DNA of 64,000 nucleotides from Elgaria multicarinata webbii (GCF_023053635.1 NC_086192.1:8915001-8979000); one strand, 5' to 3'; positions 1 to 9,740 are shown, counted from the first letter of the stretch. Numbers and translations are program-made. Notes: generated from the sequence alone by a model not told the origin.

Positions 1-217
1 AAACATGTATTAGGGTTTCCCTGTCAGTATTGTAAATTTGAACAAATATAAATAGCCTCTGAGAATGGGCAGAATTGCTTCTCCTTCATCACTGAGGAAC
101 CACAACCCACCTCCCTTCTTTGGGTTTCTTTCAAAACGGGCTCTTTAACTCTATTGCCCATTCACTTTTGCCTCATTTTCTTTTATTTTGCTCTTCCTGT
201 CCTAGTTAGAGACACAG

Positions 218-413
218 AGGCTGTTCAGACAACGCCCTAAGCCATGGCTAGGGCCGCTAACCCTTTTTCAGCAAGCGGTTAATGAGCATGGTTAAACCGT
301 GGCTATGTAGCCACCACAGTTAGGAAAAATGCCATTCATACGACACGCTAAGCCATCATGGTTATCTCAAAACGCTTAACCATCATGGCTTAGCGTGTTG
401 TCTGAGCAGGCCC
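218..413. mobile_element. hAT-like MITE (AACACGCTAAGCCATGG family)
   Basis: Imperfect terminal inverted repeats (GGCTGTTCAGACAACGCCCT on the left, AGCGTGTTGTCTGAGCAGG on the right) enclose GGTTAA-rich internal sequence. A second copy lies at 33567-33780. It has no coding capacity. Confidence 0.75.
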
Positions 414-659
414 ATAATAAGCCTGTGCTATCTGTCAAACATTCTGACTTTCCCATTTGTTTCTTGACTTGGGGAGGTTCACTGGTATAAAGCTTAACCG
501 CTGTTTTGGGGCCAAAAGTATACAATATTTAAAATATGTTACTGTATTTTAAATCTTTGCATGGCTGCTAGTTTTCATTTTTTTTTTAATTTGGTGTTTT
601 TTTTCATTTTGGTTTTATTCTGTAGTTTAAAACTTGTTATTTATTTATATTATTCTGTA

Positions 660-800
660 GTTTAAAAGTTATTTATTTATATTATTAATTACCTTTATAT
701 ACCACCCAGTAGCCGAAGCTCCCTGTGTGGGTCACAACAATTAAAACCATAAAAATACAGCAAAAATAAAACATGATATAAATTATTTATTGTTTCATAT
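660..800 (-). mobile_element. L2-type LINE 3' tail
   Basis: TTTATTTATATT then ACCACCCAGTAGCCGAAGC is the reverse complement of the common L2-type tail in this window. Only the 3' end remains. Confidence 0.7.
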
Positions 801-982
801 TTTTATCGTTTTAATTGTTGTGAAATGCCCAGGGAATTTTGGCTGGGAGGTAGTATACAGAGGTAATCAATAAAATAAATAATGAGGCAATAGATGATGC
901 TACTGACTGTTAACAAAGCACTTATTTACTGCACTTTACATTTTCGCAACCTTTTACCGTTGGAGAACTGAGGCTGCCACAT

Positions 983-1045
983 AGTGGCCCTGTTCAGAAG
1001 ACACCTTAAACCATGGCTTTAACCACAGTGAATAAGGCTTTTTGT
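983..1045. mobile_element. hAT-like MITE end (TTCAGAAGACACC family)
   Basis: GGCCCTGTTCAGAAGACACC followed by TTAAACCATGGC matches one end of the element at 29679-29844. The other end is missing. A CR1-like 3' scrap follows to about 1135. Confidence 0.6.
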
Positions 1046-1338
1046 ACTACTGCACCCATGTTCTTCTTGTGGGTTTCTCACAGGCAACTGGATTCATGGC
1101 TTGATCCAGTATAGCTCTTCTTATGTTCCAAAGTATAAATATATATCCATTTGTGTGGCCCCACTCCCAAATCACACTTTGAAAACACTTTGAAATGTAT
1201 CTAGCTGAAATTTATAGCCCACAAGAGATGGGGGTCAAATGTGGGTGAAAGAAGCTATATTTTAAAATTTGCCTTCCTCTCCTGCAAACCATGGTCACAC
1301 CTTATTCTTTTTGCTGTTCAGATATTCCCCTCTACTCT

Positions 1339-1438
1339 AAGGGTGCAATTCTATGCATGTTTAGACAGAAAAATTCCTAGCATTCCCTAGCTAGCATGAT
1401 TGGCTGGTAAATGCTAAGAGTTGTAGGACTTTTCCCTA

Positions 1439-1489
<51 letters not shown>

Positions 1490-1688
1490 TATATAGCACC
1501 ATCAATGTACATGGTGCTGTACAGAGTAAAACAATAAAATAGCAAAACCCTGCCGCATAGGCTTACAATCTAATAAAATCATAGTAAAACAATAAGGAGG
1601 GGAAGAGAATGCAAACAGGTACAGGGTAGGGTAAGCAGGCACAGGGTAGGGTAAAACTATTTATATACATGCATAAGATTGCACCCTA
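1339..1688. mobile_element. Palindromic MITE split by an L2 insertion
   Basis: The left part reads AAGGGTGCAATTCTATGCAT and the right end ATGCATAAGATTGCACCC, inverted copies of the same terminus. An L2 tail (about 1441-1660) sits between them. Related copies are at 18576-18702 and 37038-37135. Confidence 0.7.
1441..1660 (-). mobile_element. L2-type LINE end inserted in a MITE
   Basis: A (TTA)n run, then TATAGCACCATCAATGTACA and the 3' UTR of the LINE family also seen at 21263, 26565 and 47152. It reads on the minus strand. Confidence 0.75.
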
Positions 1689-1960
1689 AATGACATTCCA
1701 TTACCACCTCATAAACCCTGCACTATTCTTTTCTTTGTGACCAGTATATAGAATTGGTGGTGGTGGTAGGTCAGCAGCCGGCAGTCAATGGGCCAAGCTA
1801 TGTCCTCTTAATATGCCTTGTGGCCCTTCAATTGGTCATCCTCTTTAGTTGTGTAATGGAATTTTTTTATGGAGTCTTTGTAAGTGATGGGTTTTTACTG
1901 CGAGATCTGTGTAGGTACTGGAATATTACTGATAAGCCTGTGTATGCAACCTACATATCC

Positions 1961-2263
1961 TGACGGCTATGCTTGTGGGAAACACCCAAAGTGTTGAGCC
2001 AGCTTAAAACTGAGATAAGAAGTAGAAAGTAGTCAGGGCACGCATGGTAATAACCAAGTCTTATCAGTGTAGCTGTTAACAGGACTTGTCAAAGCAGTAG
2101 GATGATCAATGACGACATTTAACCTATATATGTTACCAACAGCGGCTGAGACGCAGTCTCTTGTTCTTGCGTGTTGAAGTGTGGTCTATTTTACTGATAA
2201 TAAAAGGCCGTTTGGGCAAGAAAGCAACCTGAGTCGTGTTCAGTGTTCTGAAATTCCATGACA
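1961..2263 (+). mobile_element. Candidate solo LTR (fossil)
   Basis: The layout fits U3-R-U5: a TATA-like TATATATG near 2126, a poly(A) signal AATAAA at 2199-2204 and a terminal CA about 60 bases later. The left edge is uncertain, with possible starts at 1961 or 2087, and no target duplication was found. The family is not assigned and no internal coding part is present. Confidence 0.3.
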
Positions 2264-2619
2264 AGTTTTCTTTTCTTTCATATGCTCAAGCTTTTAAATG
2301 CTCTTAATGCTCTATAGAACCTATACTAGATTTTAAAAATAGTTTAGATATCAGCTGTAATGCCGTTGTGATAAACTGCCCCACTTTTATCCATTTTAGT
2401 GAGTACTATTGATTGGCATTGATTTAACAGATTGTGTTTATTGGTAAGATGGAAGTCTCGTTGTTAGACTTTTCAGCCAAAGAGCAGGGCAAAAACAGCT
2501 AAAGAAAATAAATACCCCAAAGAAAGAATACGAGCATTATGGCTACTAGCAGCAAGGTGTTTTGTGGGTGGGTGCGAATGGAGCAGTAGACTTTGGCTCA
2601 CCACTATTCCTACTCAGCT

Positions 2620-2815
2620 GGGACAGTGCAGTGTACTGGTCATAGTATCAGACCAAGACTTGAAAGGCCAGGGTTCAAATCCCCGCTCAGCCAGTCAATC
2701 TCTCTCTGTGTGTCCTACTTCACAGGGTTGTTGTGAGGATAAAATTAGGGTGAGGGAGAACCCCTTGGAGGAAAGGCAGGATATGAATGTGCTAAATAAA
2801 TTAAAAAATGAAAAG
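2620..2815 (+). mobile_element. tRNA-derived SINE
   Basis: A B-box-like GGGTTCAAATCCCCGC, then TTCACAGGGTTGTTGTGAGG, the conserved body of the window's main tRNA-type SINE, and an A-rich tail. It is a MIR/CORE- or Sauria-type SINE; the subfamily is not settled. Confidence 0.75.
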
Positions 2816-2934
2816 AGCCCTTCTGCAAAGCTAGCTACTGATCAGGGGTCTGCAGACACTAGCTTGAACTAGCATAGGAGGAAGATCGTATACAACTCTC
2901 CTAGAAAAATCCTTTTTCCTCCCTCTCTTCGAAA

Positions 2935-3200
2935 TCTGAACTCGATTGGTTAACCTGGTTGCCTTGACAACAGCTTAGCTGACCGCCCAGAAGCACGCTT
3001 CCCCTTCTTTGCTCCTCAGTCTGCAGCGTTCTTATGACGCCATTAGGATGCGCGCAAGGTATGCAAGCCCCTCTAGGGCGCATCGCGCAGGCGCAGGCCC
3101 ATTTGTTCTTTCATCTCGCCCGCCTCCCCTAAATGGTGATTGGTCGGCTTTGGATTCCTTCCCGCCGGCACCCTGGAGGCATGCTGGGAAGTGTGGCGGA
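2935..3200. promoter_or_regulatory. Promoter-like CpG islet of unknown gene
   Basis: A compact CpG-rich patch holds several promoter motifs: reverse CCAAT boxes (2945 and 3139), an X-box-like GTTGCCTTGACAAC (2958-2971) of the kind bound by RFX factors, an NRF1-like GCGCAGGCGC (3085-3094) and a ZNF143-like AGGCATGCTGGGAA (3177-3190). An AAG|GTATGC donor-like site lies at 3059 on the + strand. No frame on either strand matches a gene I know, including APPBP2, the expected upstream neighbour from human order. It may drive a non-coding or divergent transcript. Confidence 0.5.
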
Positions 3201-3564
3201 TGAAGGAAGAATGTCCTAGTAAATATGGAGGGCAGTTTTCCTCCCCAATCCTAGCCTTCCCTATACGAGTTATATTGCTGGAATCAGACAAAGGTCCATC
3301 TAGCTTAGTGACATGTTTCCAACAGTGGTCAGCCAGATACTTATCATAAGCAGCAGCAGCACTACTCTTACTAGCTCTCCCCTGTTAACTGTCCCCAGCT
3401 TGTGCCTCTAAAAAATGAAGTTTCTGTTTCTAAGCATTTTCCGAGTCTTGTGACACTTTAAAGATTAACATATGTATGTTCAGTCAGTAAATGGCCTACA
3501 ACACCTGGCATTGCCCAGCCAGTTTAGGATTGGCTGGAAAATGTTGGGACTCCCCCACCTTTCT

Positions 3565-3567
3565 AAA

Positions 3568-3616
<49 letters not shown>

Positions 3617-4125
3617 TCTTACCCACTTCTCCCTTTGGATCGAGGCGGGGAACAACATTAGTACAGGAATCAACACATTTAAAAAATTCTTGATTTTACA
3701 TTCATCTGGGTAGGCCTGCCGGAAAAGGCTAGTCTTCAAAGCTGCCTTAAAATCACAGAGTTAATATTATGAATCTCCTTTAGCAGGCCATTCCATAATC
3801 TAGGGGTGACAGAAGAGAAGGTCCTTTGGGTAACAGTTATCAGCCCAGTTTTGGCTGACTGGAGTAAATTCTTCCCAGAGGACCTGAGTGTGTGGGGCGG
3901 ATTGTATGGGAGAAGGCGATCCCGCAGGTAACCTGGACCCAAACCATGTAGGGCTTTAAAGGTAATAACCAACACTTTGTACTTCGCCCGGAAACTAATT
4001 GGCAGCCAGTGGAGTGATTTTAATGTTGGGGTAATACCTAGATGTACTGGTGACCAACCTGGCTGCCATATTTTGAACAGGATTCAGCTTCAGTTTGTTT
4101 TTCCTCATCCAGCCCATTACCGCCT
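3565..4125 (-). mobile_element. L2-type LINE, 3' third
   Basis: A (TAT)n tract (3564-3616) marks the tail on the minus strand. Minus-strand reading gives GLGPGYLRDRLLPY, then TPRLWNGL, the usual C-terminal pattern of L2-type ORF2. It is decayed. It appears to split another palindromic repeat (about 3500-3562). Confidence 0.75.
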
Positions 4126-4399
4126 CCATGCATAGGATTGCAGTCTTATTCTGGCATAAGCTTTCGTTGGCTAGAAGTGGACAATGACCACAAAAAATTA
4201 TGCTAGAATAAATTTGTGAAGTCTTTTAAGATGCCACAAGACTCCTTGTTGTTATTCCTAAGCATAATTGCGAATTAAAATATACGAACGTTCCTGCCGG
4301 ATCATGCCAAAGGTCAATCTAGTCCACCATCCTAGTTCCAGCTGCGATCAACCAGATACCTCAGGACAAAGATGGCCATTCCTTGTTTGTTTGCTTGTT

Positions 4400-4500
4400 T
4401 ACAACATTTATACCTTGCCCTTTAGCCAAAACTTACAAAAATAAGTCCCTGTCCTCAGGTTTACAATCTAAATTTCAGACATGATACACAAGGGTAGATG
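4400..4500 (-). mobile_element. LINE 3' tail (second family)
   Basis: The phrase CCCTGTCCTCAGGTTTACAA recurs near 7385, 56300 and 58975, always on the minus strand beside a T-rich run. Confidence 0.55.
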
Positions 4501-6030
4501 TCTCTGCCATTGACCTAGCTGATAGGAATTGCAATACTCATCCTTTGCCATGGAGTTGCCTTCCTTCCCCCCTCCCTTTTTTAAAAAAAAGTCTTCCAAA
4601 AAGCCATCTCAACCAGGCTGGGGCTGTCTGGACAGTGCCTGGACAGGAGACCTCTATGTACACTGCCTTGGAAGTCCGTGATGAAGGAAAAACGGTGGGA
4701 TATTAAAGCAATAAATTTACTAGGGGTGCAGTCTAAAGATGTTTTAGGGCACAATCCTTTTTATTCTGCATCCTATTTCTTCTGCACCTCTAAATTTGGA
4801 GCCTTATGAGCATCTGGAGCAGAATGGGAAGCACAGCTGAGGCTATTGTCGCTTTTGCTGCTCTTTCCGCTCAGGGTTTTTGCCTGTTTAGCTGGGGGGC
4901 ATTGGAGGGGGAGGGAAGGAAGCTGGAGAGGCCTTGGGATAGCTCGTACCCTGGCCTCTCCAATCCCCTCTACTCCCTGTGTCCATCAGAACACCCCCCT
5001 CTATCCTGTCTCTGAGGCCACTAGTGTGGTTCTCTCTGCGCCATTTACAAGGGATAGGGGAACGGCCGGGGATTACTGGTTCTGAGGTTGGAGCACTGTC
5101 TCTGACCTCGGATCTGGGAATCCAAAGTATCCTATGTCCCTGGGAATGCAAAGTATTCTCTCCCCAGCCCACCTGGGCACTGTCTAAAGGCTATAGGATT
5201 GCTCTATTCTTCATTGGAATTGTAGTAAACTAGTTAACATATCAGTTAAAATCTGCATGTGGATAAAAGCAATATTTATGAAGGAAGAAACATCGTTTGC
5301 CTTTAAATAACGTACAACTCTGCTGTAACAGGCAACATCTTGGAACAGGCTCTCCCTCCTACGAAAGAGAGAGAAAAAGAGGACTGCCTCTCTTAAGATG
5401 GTTCTTGTCACCTTTGGTTTTAAGAGGCTGCTCAATTATTGGGGACATACATTAAAGATTTCCTGCCACTGGGAAAAAGAATGGATCAACCTAACCGTTT
5501 AAACATTACAGCCCTACAATTTACATAGCATTTTTGAGATATTCAAAGTGTTTTTTTTTTAACACTAGGGAGCTTCGAGATCACTACCAAGAAAGCAATC
5601 AAAGATTGGGAGCATCTTGATTTCATCACTAATAGCTCCTGATACAATCAAACAAGCCCCATTAACTAAGCCTAAGGATACATCTTTGAAATAATCACAT
5701 ATGCTTCACATTTACCCTGCCTGCATTCTGAATCCCTTTCTCTGTTGTTTCCTCTGTGTCTAATAATTTAGATTTCCAGAGGGGTAGTGGCGTTAGCCCA
5801 TTTCAGCAAAAACGAGCAGTGCAAATCCATATATTTATGTATTTATTAAATTTCTTAAACACCCCATAAACAATGTCCCAGTATATCTACTTAGAAATAC
5901 CCCTCCCCTTGATTTTAGTGGGACTTACTCCCAGATAAGTTTGTAGAGGCAACTTAACACTGACAAATTTATTATGGCACAAACATTTGTGAACTACAGT
6001 CCATTTTATAAATGCATGTGAAATAATAAA
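4500..6030. other. Intergenic, no gene recognised
   Basis: Mostly unique-looking sequence. A retroposon-like end (AACTACAGTCCATTTTATAA) sits near 5970-6020, and a TTAGTGGGACTTACTCCCAG piece near 5915 belongs to the short repeat that also seeded the 9388-9740 array. No frame is convincing. Confidence 0.5.
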
Positions 6031-6362
6031 TTAGACAGTTTTAAAGTCCCAAAAAACTCATTTCCCATTTGCCTGTAAAGTGTCCCAGGCACCCCTGTGA
6101 TTCCTGGGTGGTTCCCCGCCCCCCCCGGTTTCTTGCACCACCAGTCAAACGAGATCGTGCACTTTTGCCTTTTTCTCTCCAGTGGATTTTCTGGCTGGTT
6201 ATCATGGGGGAAACGCCCTGCCTAGTCCACGGAATTTTGTGGAGGGTCCAGACGTTGACAGCTTCTGCTTGGTTTCCCACAGCTTCTCGCATCGTAGTTC
6301 TTTCCACAGAAAACCCTTTAAAGAAGAGAAGACGGAAACAGCTGTGTGATGGCTTTTACTTT

Positions 6363-6396
6363 CACCCCCATCCCCACCCCCACCCCCACCCCCAAA
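6363..6396 (+). repeat. (CCCCAC)n microsatellite
   Basis: About five C-rich hexamers in a row; the G-rich complement could fold. Confidence 0.85.
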
Positions 6397-6567
6397 AATG
6401 CCAACTTTGATTTTTAAGAACAGATGTTTCCTGGAAAAAATAAAAAGCACAAAACTTGAAACTGCTAAATTTATTTTAAAGTGCAAGAAGTACGTCATGC
6501 CAATAATAGCAAACAAATTGGAAAGGAACGTCTATGGGTCTAAACTGCATTATTTAATAGGAATTTT

Positions 6568-6830
6568 ATTATTTATTTATTTATTTATTTATTACATTTT
6601 TATACCGCCCAATAGCCGAAGCTCTCTGGGCGGTTCACAAAAATTAAAACCACGATAAAACAACCAACAGGTTAAAAGCACAAATACAAAATACAGTATA
6701 AAAAGCACAACCAGGATAAAACTACGCAGCAAAATTGATATAAGTTTAAAATACAGAGTTAAAACTGTAAAAATTAAATTTAAGTTAAAATTAAGTGTTA
6801 AAATACTGAGTGTTAAAATCATCCCCCCCA
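6568..6830 (-). mobile_element. L2-type LINE 3' end
   Basis: (TTTA)n, then ACCGCCCAATAGCCGAAGCT, followed by AAAATACAG/TTAAAA-rich LINE 3'UTR, read on the minus strand. Confidence 0.8.
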
Positions 6831-6949
6831 ACTCACACACTTGCGCGCATGCACACACAAACTCAGCATCACTCACTCCAAACAAACACAGGCATGAACA
6901 CATGCATTCACTCAAAGACCCCATGCACCCCATTCACCTATACATTCTC

Positions 6950-7195
6950 TCTCCCTTTCTTCCGGGTGCATTCCGGAAGTCCGAATGTGGAGCTGCCCCA
7001 CCCCCACCCCAGCATCCCTGGCTTCACTTCGGCTGGGTGGGCGCGGGGCACCATCTCGCCCGCCCAGGCCCAGCTGAATCCTCGGGCCGGGCTGGCTCAC
7101 AGCCAACGCGCATGAGTGCTGCACTGTGCCCGGCGCCCGCCTTAGCTTGGCGCTCTAGACGGCCGCCTGAGTGGCCTCTATGGTAGCACCGGTCC
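6950..7195. other. Small GC-rich patch with paired ETS-type motifs
   Basis: CTTCCGGGTGCATTCCGGAAG puts two ETS-type cores back to back (6959-6979), followed by CpG-rich sequence. It may be a minor promoter or a GC-rich repeat fragment. No exon is recognised. Confidence 0.35.
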
Positions 7196-7299
7196 TGATT
7201 GTGTGAAAGCCCTTTAAATTGCCCTTTCAGGACCAAAAACGACATATTTGTTGCTGGGGGGAAATCCATTTCTCCTCTAGCTGCTGTGAGAAGTACAGT

Positions 7300-7500
7300 T
7301 TTATTTATTTATTTATTTATTTCAGCATTTTTATGCCGCTATTCAGCCAAAAAAGGCGCTCACGGCAGCTTACAAAAAAGTATTTCTTGACAGTCCCTGC
7401 CCACAGGCTTACAATCTAAAAGACATAGCACAAAAGGAAAGGGGATTGGGAGGGAGGAGGAGGAGGGGGGAAAGGAAAGCAAATTTAGGCACTACAATCT
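7300..7500 (-). mobile_element. LINE 3' end (second family)
   Basis: (TTTA)n, then CAGCCAAAAAAGGCGCTCAC and CCCTGCCCACAGGCTTACAA. The same layout occurs at 58865-59045. Confidence 0.75.
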
Positions 7501-7680
7501 TACTTCAACTCAGAGAAACGGGATGGTGAGGGAAGGAGTCCCCGCTAGTAGAAAAGTGCCTGGGTCCCACTTCCAGATGCTAAATGTTTAGACCGTCAAT
7601 TCCCAGTATTCCTGACCATTGGGCCGTGCTGGAAGGGGCTTCTGGGATTTGTAGTCTCCCCCCCTCCAACCCCCCTAAAG

Positions 7681-7996
7681 TAGGGTGACCATATGAAAAG
7701 GAGGACAGGGCTCCTGCATCTTTAACAGTTGCAGAGAAAAGGGAATTTCAGTGTCATTTGTATGCATGCAGCACCTGGTGAAATCCCCTCTTCATCACCA
7801 CAGTTAAAGCTGCAGGAGCTATACTAGGGTGACCAGATTGAAAAGAGGGCAGGGCACCTGCAGCTTTAACTGTGGTGATGAAGAGGAAATTTCACCAGGT
7901 GCTGCCTGCATACGAATGGCACCTGCTGAAATTCCCTTTTCAATACAACTGTTAAAGATACAGGAGCCCAGTCCTCCTTTCCGTATGGTCACCCTA
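7681..7996. mobile_element. Foldback MITE (TAGGGTGACC family)
   Basis: The whole 316 bp is one long imperfect hairpin. TAGGGTGACCATATGAAAAG at the left mirrors the sequence ending GTATGGTCACCCTA at the right, and pairing continues to the centre near 7830. Other copies are at 34508-34718 and 45515-45834. The superfamily is not assigned. It lies about 200 bp before the PPM1D CpG island. Confidence 0.85.
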
Positions 7997-8485
7997 CCTA
8001 AAGAGCTACTTTCTGCCCAACACCAAAGGAGGATGAAAGCTTTTTCTGCACCCCCAAAACTCCACAAGGCCTCATCCGGGTGGGAAGCACACTCACCCAC
8101 CCACCTACCCCCGGGCCCGTTTCTTCCTAAAAGCGGCCTGTAAACTCATTAGCATCACAACAACAAACAACAACAACAACAACACGTAGAAGGGTGAGTT
8201 TTGGAAAGGAACAAAGCACTTTCACTCCGAGATAGGGAGGGAGAGAAAGTGGAGGGTGCGCGTAAAGCCTCTTTGGAGAGGGGAGGCGGAGCGACGGGCG
8301 CTCAGCGCGGAGTAGTAGTGGCGGCGGCGCTGCTCCTCCTCCTCCTCCTCCTCCCCAACCCCGCTTGGAACGTTGAGCTCCCGAGCGTTCCATCGGCGAT
8401 TGTTTCTCCCCCTTTCCGCCCGCGTTCCGAGCTCCGCGCGCGCGGAGGAGGGAGGAGGAGTCGAAGCCCCCCCGAAAAGGAGAGA

Positions 8486-8495
8486 GGGCATGTCC
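8486..8495 (+). promoter_or_regulatory. p53 half-site in PPM1D leader
   Basis: GGGCATGTCC matches the p53 half-site consensus RRRCWWGYYY at all ten positions. PPM1D/WIP1 is an established p53 target that feeds back on p53 and ATM/CHK signalling, so a site in the promoter/5'UTR is expected. No second good half-site abuts it, so it would be a half-site or a weak full site. That p53 binds here is inferred. Confidence 0.5.
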
Positions 8496-8537
8496 GAACC
8501 GCGCCGCCGCCGCCGCCGCTTCCCCCGACGGACATAA
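8490..8537 (+). other. Short upstream ORF in PPM1D leader (15 codons plus stop)
   Basis: An ATG inside the p53 half-site opens a 16-triplet frame including the stop. It encodes an arginine-rich peptide ([10 protein letters not shown]...) and ends in TAA 173 bases before the main start. If the mRNA starts upstream of 8490, this uORF would be scanned first and could lower translation of WIP1. The arginine run comes from the CCG/CGC repeat, so peptide function is unlikely. Confidence 0.4.
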
Positions 8538-8710
8538 ACAATAAAAGTCGCCGGCGGCGAAGGAAAGCAGGACTCGCTCCGGGGAGGAGGAGGAGGAGGG
8601 GGGGCGCAGCGCCCTTCTTTTTTTCTCTCCCCCCCCCCGCTTTCCCGGAGAGGAAAGGGCGCGGGAGGCATCGGCGGAGAGGCAGAGAAAGGGAGGCTCC
8701 CGTTTCCCGC

Positions 8711-9101
8711 ATGGAGGGTCTGTGCTCGCTGGGGGTGAGCCTCTTCTCGGACCAAGGGGGCAGGAAATACATGGAGGACGTGACCCAGATCCTGGTGGAG
8801 CCCGAGCCCGAGGAGAGCGGCCGAGGAGGCGCCGGGGCGGCCGGGCCGGCGTCGGCGTCGGCATCGGAGGAGCGGCCGCCCCCCGGTCTCCCCTCGCCCG
8901 CGCCGGGCTGCGGCCGCTCGGTGGCCTTCTTCGCCGTGTGCGACGGCCACGGCGGGCGGGAGGCGGCCCACTTCGCCCGCGAGCACCTCTGGGCGTTCAT
9001 CAAGAAGCAGAAGGGCTTCCGCTCGCCCGAGCCGGCCGCCGTGTGCGCGGCGCTGCGCAAGGGCTTCCTCGCCTGCCACCGCGCCATGTGGAAGAAGCTG
9101 C
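8711..9101 (+). CDS. PPM1D: PPM1D exon 1: start of WIP1 phosphatase
   Basis: First coding exon of the Mg2+/Mn2+-dependent serine/threonine phosphatase WIP1, a nuclear enzyme that dephosphorylates p53, ATM, CHK1/2, p38 and gamma-H2AX and ends the DNA-damage response. It encodes residues 1-130 plus one base. GGRKYMED (16-23) and VCDGHGG (76-82) are the PP2C motifs that hold the binuclear metal centre; D78 corresponds to human D105. The start [21 protein letters not shown] is nearly identical to human. The proline/alanine-rich loop between the two motifs (about 31-69) is 27 residues shorter than in human, which accounts for nearly all of the length difference. The exon ends AAGCTGC before GTGAGT (phase 1). 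The start is chosen by alignment to the human N-terminus. Confidence 0.96.
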
Positions 9102-9387
9102 GTGAGTTGCCCTCCTCCTCCTCCTCCTCCTCCTCCGCCGTCCGGGCGCCGCTGGGGTGGGGTGGGGTGGGGTGGGGGGACGGCCGGCAGGCGCCGCCGA
9201 GCGCCCCCGAGCGCGGAGGGGTTACTCGGGAGTAAGGCCCGCCGTGGCCGTTACTCCCAAGGGAGCCGGCACCGCGCGCCGGCAGCGCCACAGCCCCACC
9301 GGTGCTGGGTTTGCTCCGGAGTAAGGCCCGCTGTGCTCAGCAGGGTTGGCTGCCCCGTCGGTGGGCGGGAGATGGCAGCTGGACGGC

Positions 9388-9740
9388 TGACTCTGGAGGA
9401 AGCCCCACAGTGTTTAGCGGGGTTTACTCTCAGGTAAGGGGGCACAGGGCGGCAGCCGCAAAGCTCCGCTGGTGCTGGGTTGACTCTGGAGGAAGCCCCA
9501 CAGTGTTTAGGGGGGTTTACTCCCAGGTAAGGGGGCACAGGGCGGCAGCCGTAAAGCCCTGCCGATGCTGGGTTGACTCTGGAGGAAGCCCCACAGTGTT
9601 TAGGGGGTTTACTCCCAGGTAAGGGGGCACAGGGCGGCAGCCGTAAAGCCCCGCCGGTGCTGGGTTGACTCTGGAGGAAGCCCCACAGTGTTTAGGGGGG
9701 TTTACTCCCAGGTAAGGGGGCACAGGGTGGCAGCCTCACT
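9388..9740 (+). repeat. 93-bp minisatellite, 3.8 units, in PPM1D intron 1
   Basis: Units start at 9388, 9481, 9574 and 9666 (spacing 93, 93, 92), and neighbouring units differ at only a few bases. Each contains GGAAGCCCCACAGTGTTTAG and TTTACTCCCAGGTAAGGG. A diverged unit-like stretch precedes it (9236-9387), and a probable parent repeat follows at 9778-9860. It starts 287 bp inside intron 1. Confidence 0.9.

Larger units (their letters stand above)
8200..8710 (+). promoter_or_regulatory. PPM1D: PPM1D CpG-island promoter and 5'UTR
   Basis: The stretch before the PPM1D start codon is very GC- and CpG-rich, with GGAGG/CCTCC tracts, a CCG trinucleotide run near 8500 and no clear TATA box at a fixed distance. 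This is the usual look of a housekeeping or stress-gene promoter, and the island continues through exon 1 to about 9350. The transcription start cannot be placed from sequence; the human 5'UTR is a few hundred bases, so transcription probably starts within 8300-8550. A perfect p53 half-site (8486-8495) and a short upstream ORF (8490-8537) lie inside. The frame upstream of the ATG is open for about 170 codons but has no in-frame ATG, so it is read as GC-rich leader. Confidence 0.8.

Noticed and set aside
1754-1963. 69-residue hydrophobic ORF as a small membrane protein
   Set aside because: No recognised family and no splice or promoter context; it lies beside repeat fragments and a candidate LTR.
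2901-3349. First exon of APPBP2, the expected upstream neighbour
   Set aside because: No frame on either strand encodes its conserved N-terminus (MAAVELEWIPETLYNTAISA); only promoter motifs are present.
8201-8710. Possible ~170-residue N-terminal extension of PPM1D, since the leader is open in frame
   Set aside because: There is no in-frame ATG before 8711. The composition is low-complexity (poly-Leu, poly-Arg, poly-Pro from CpG repeats), and known WIP1 starts at the conserved MxGLxSLGVS.
8127-9291. Three long minus-strand ORFs (245, 285 and 329 codons) opposite PPM1D exon 1
   Set aside because: They are shadows of a GC-rich, stop-poor island. They are low in complexity, show no family pattern, and lie across a well-conserved exon on the other strand.
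9102-9437. ORFs within the start of intron 1
   Set aside because: They derive from the (TCC)n/(GGGGT)n runs and the minisatellite; sequence after the GTGAGT donor has no match to WIP1.
9388-9740. CRISPR-like array
   Set aside because: The units are directly adjacent with no unique spacers, in a vertebrate intron; this is a minisatellite.
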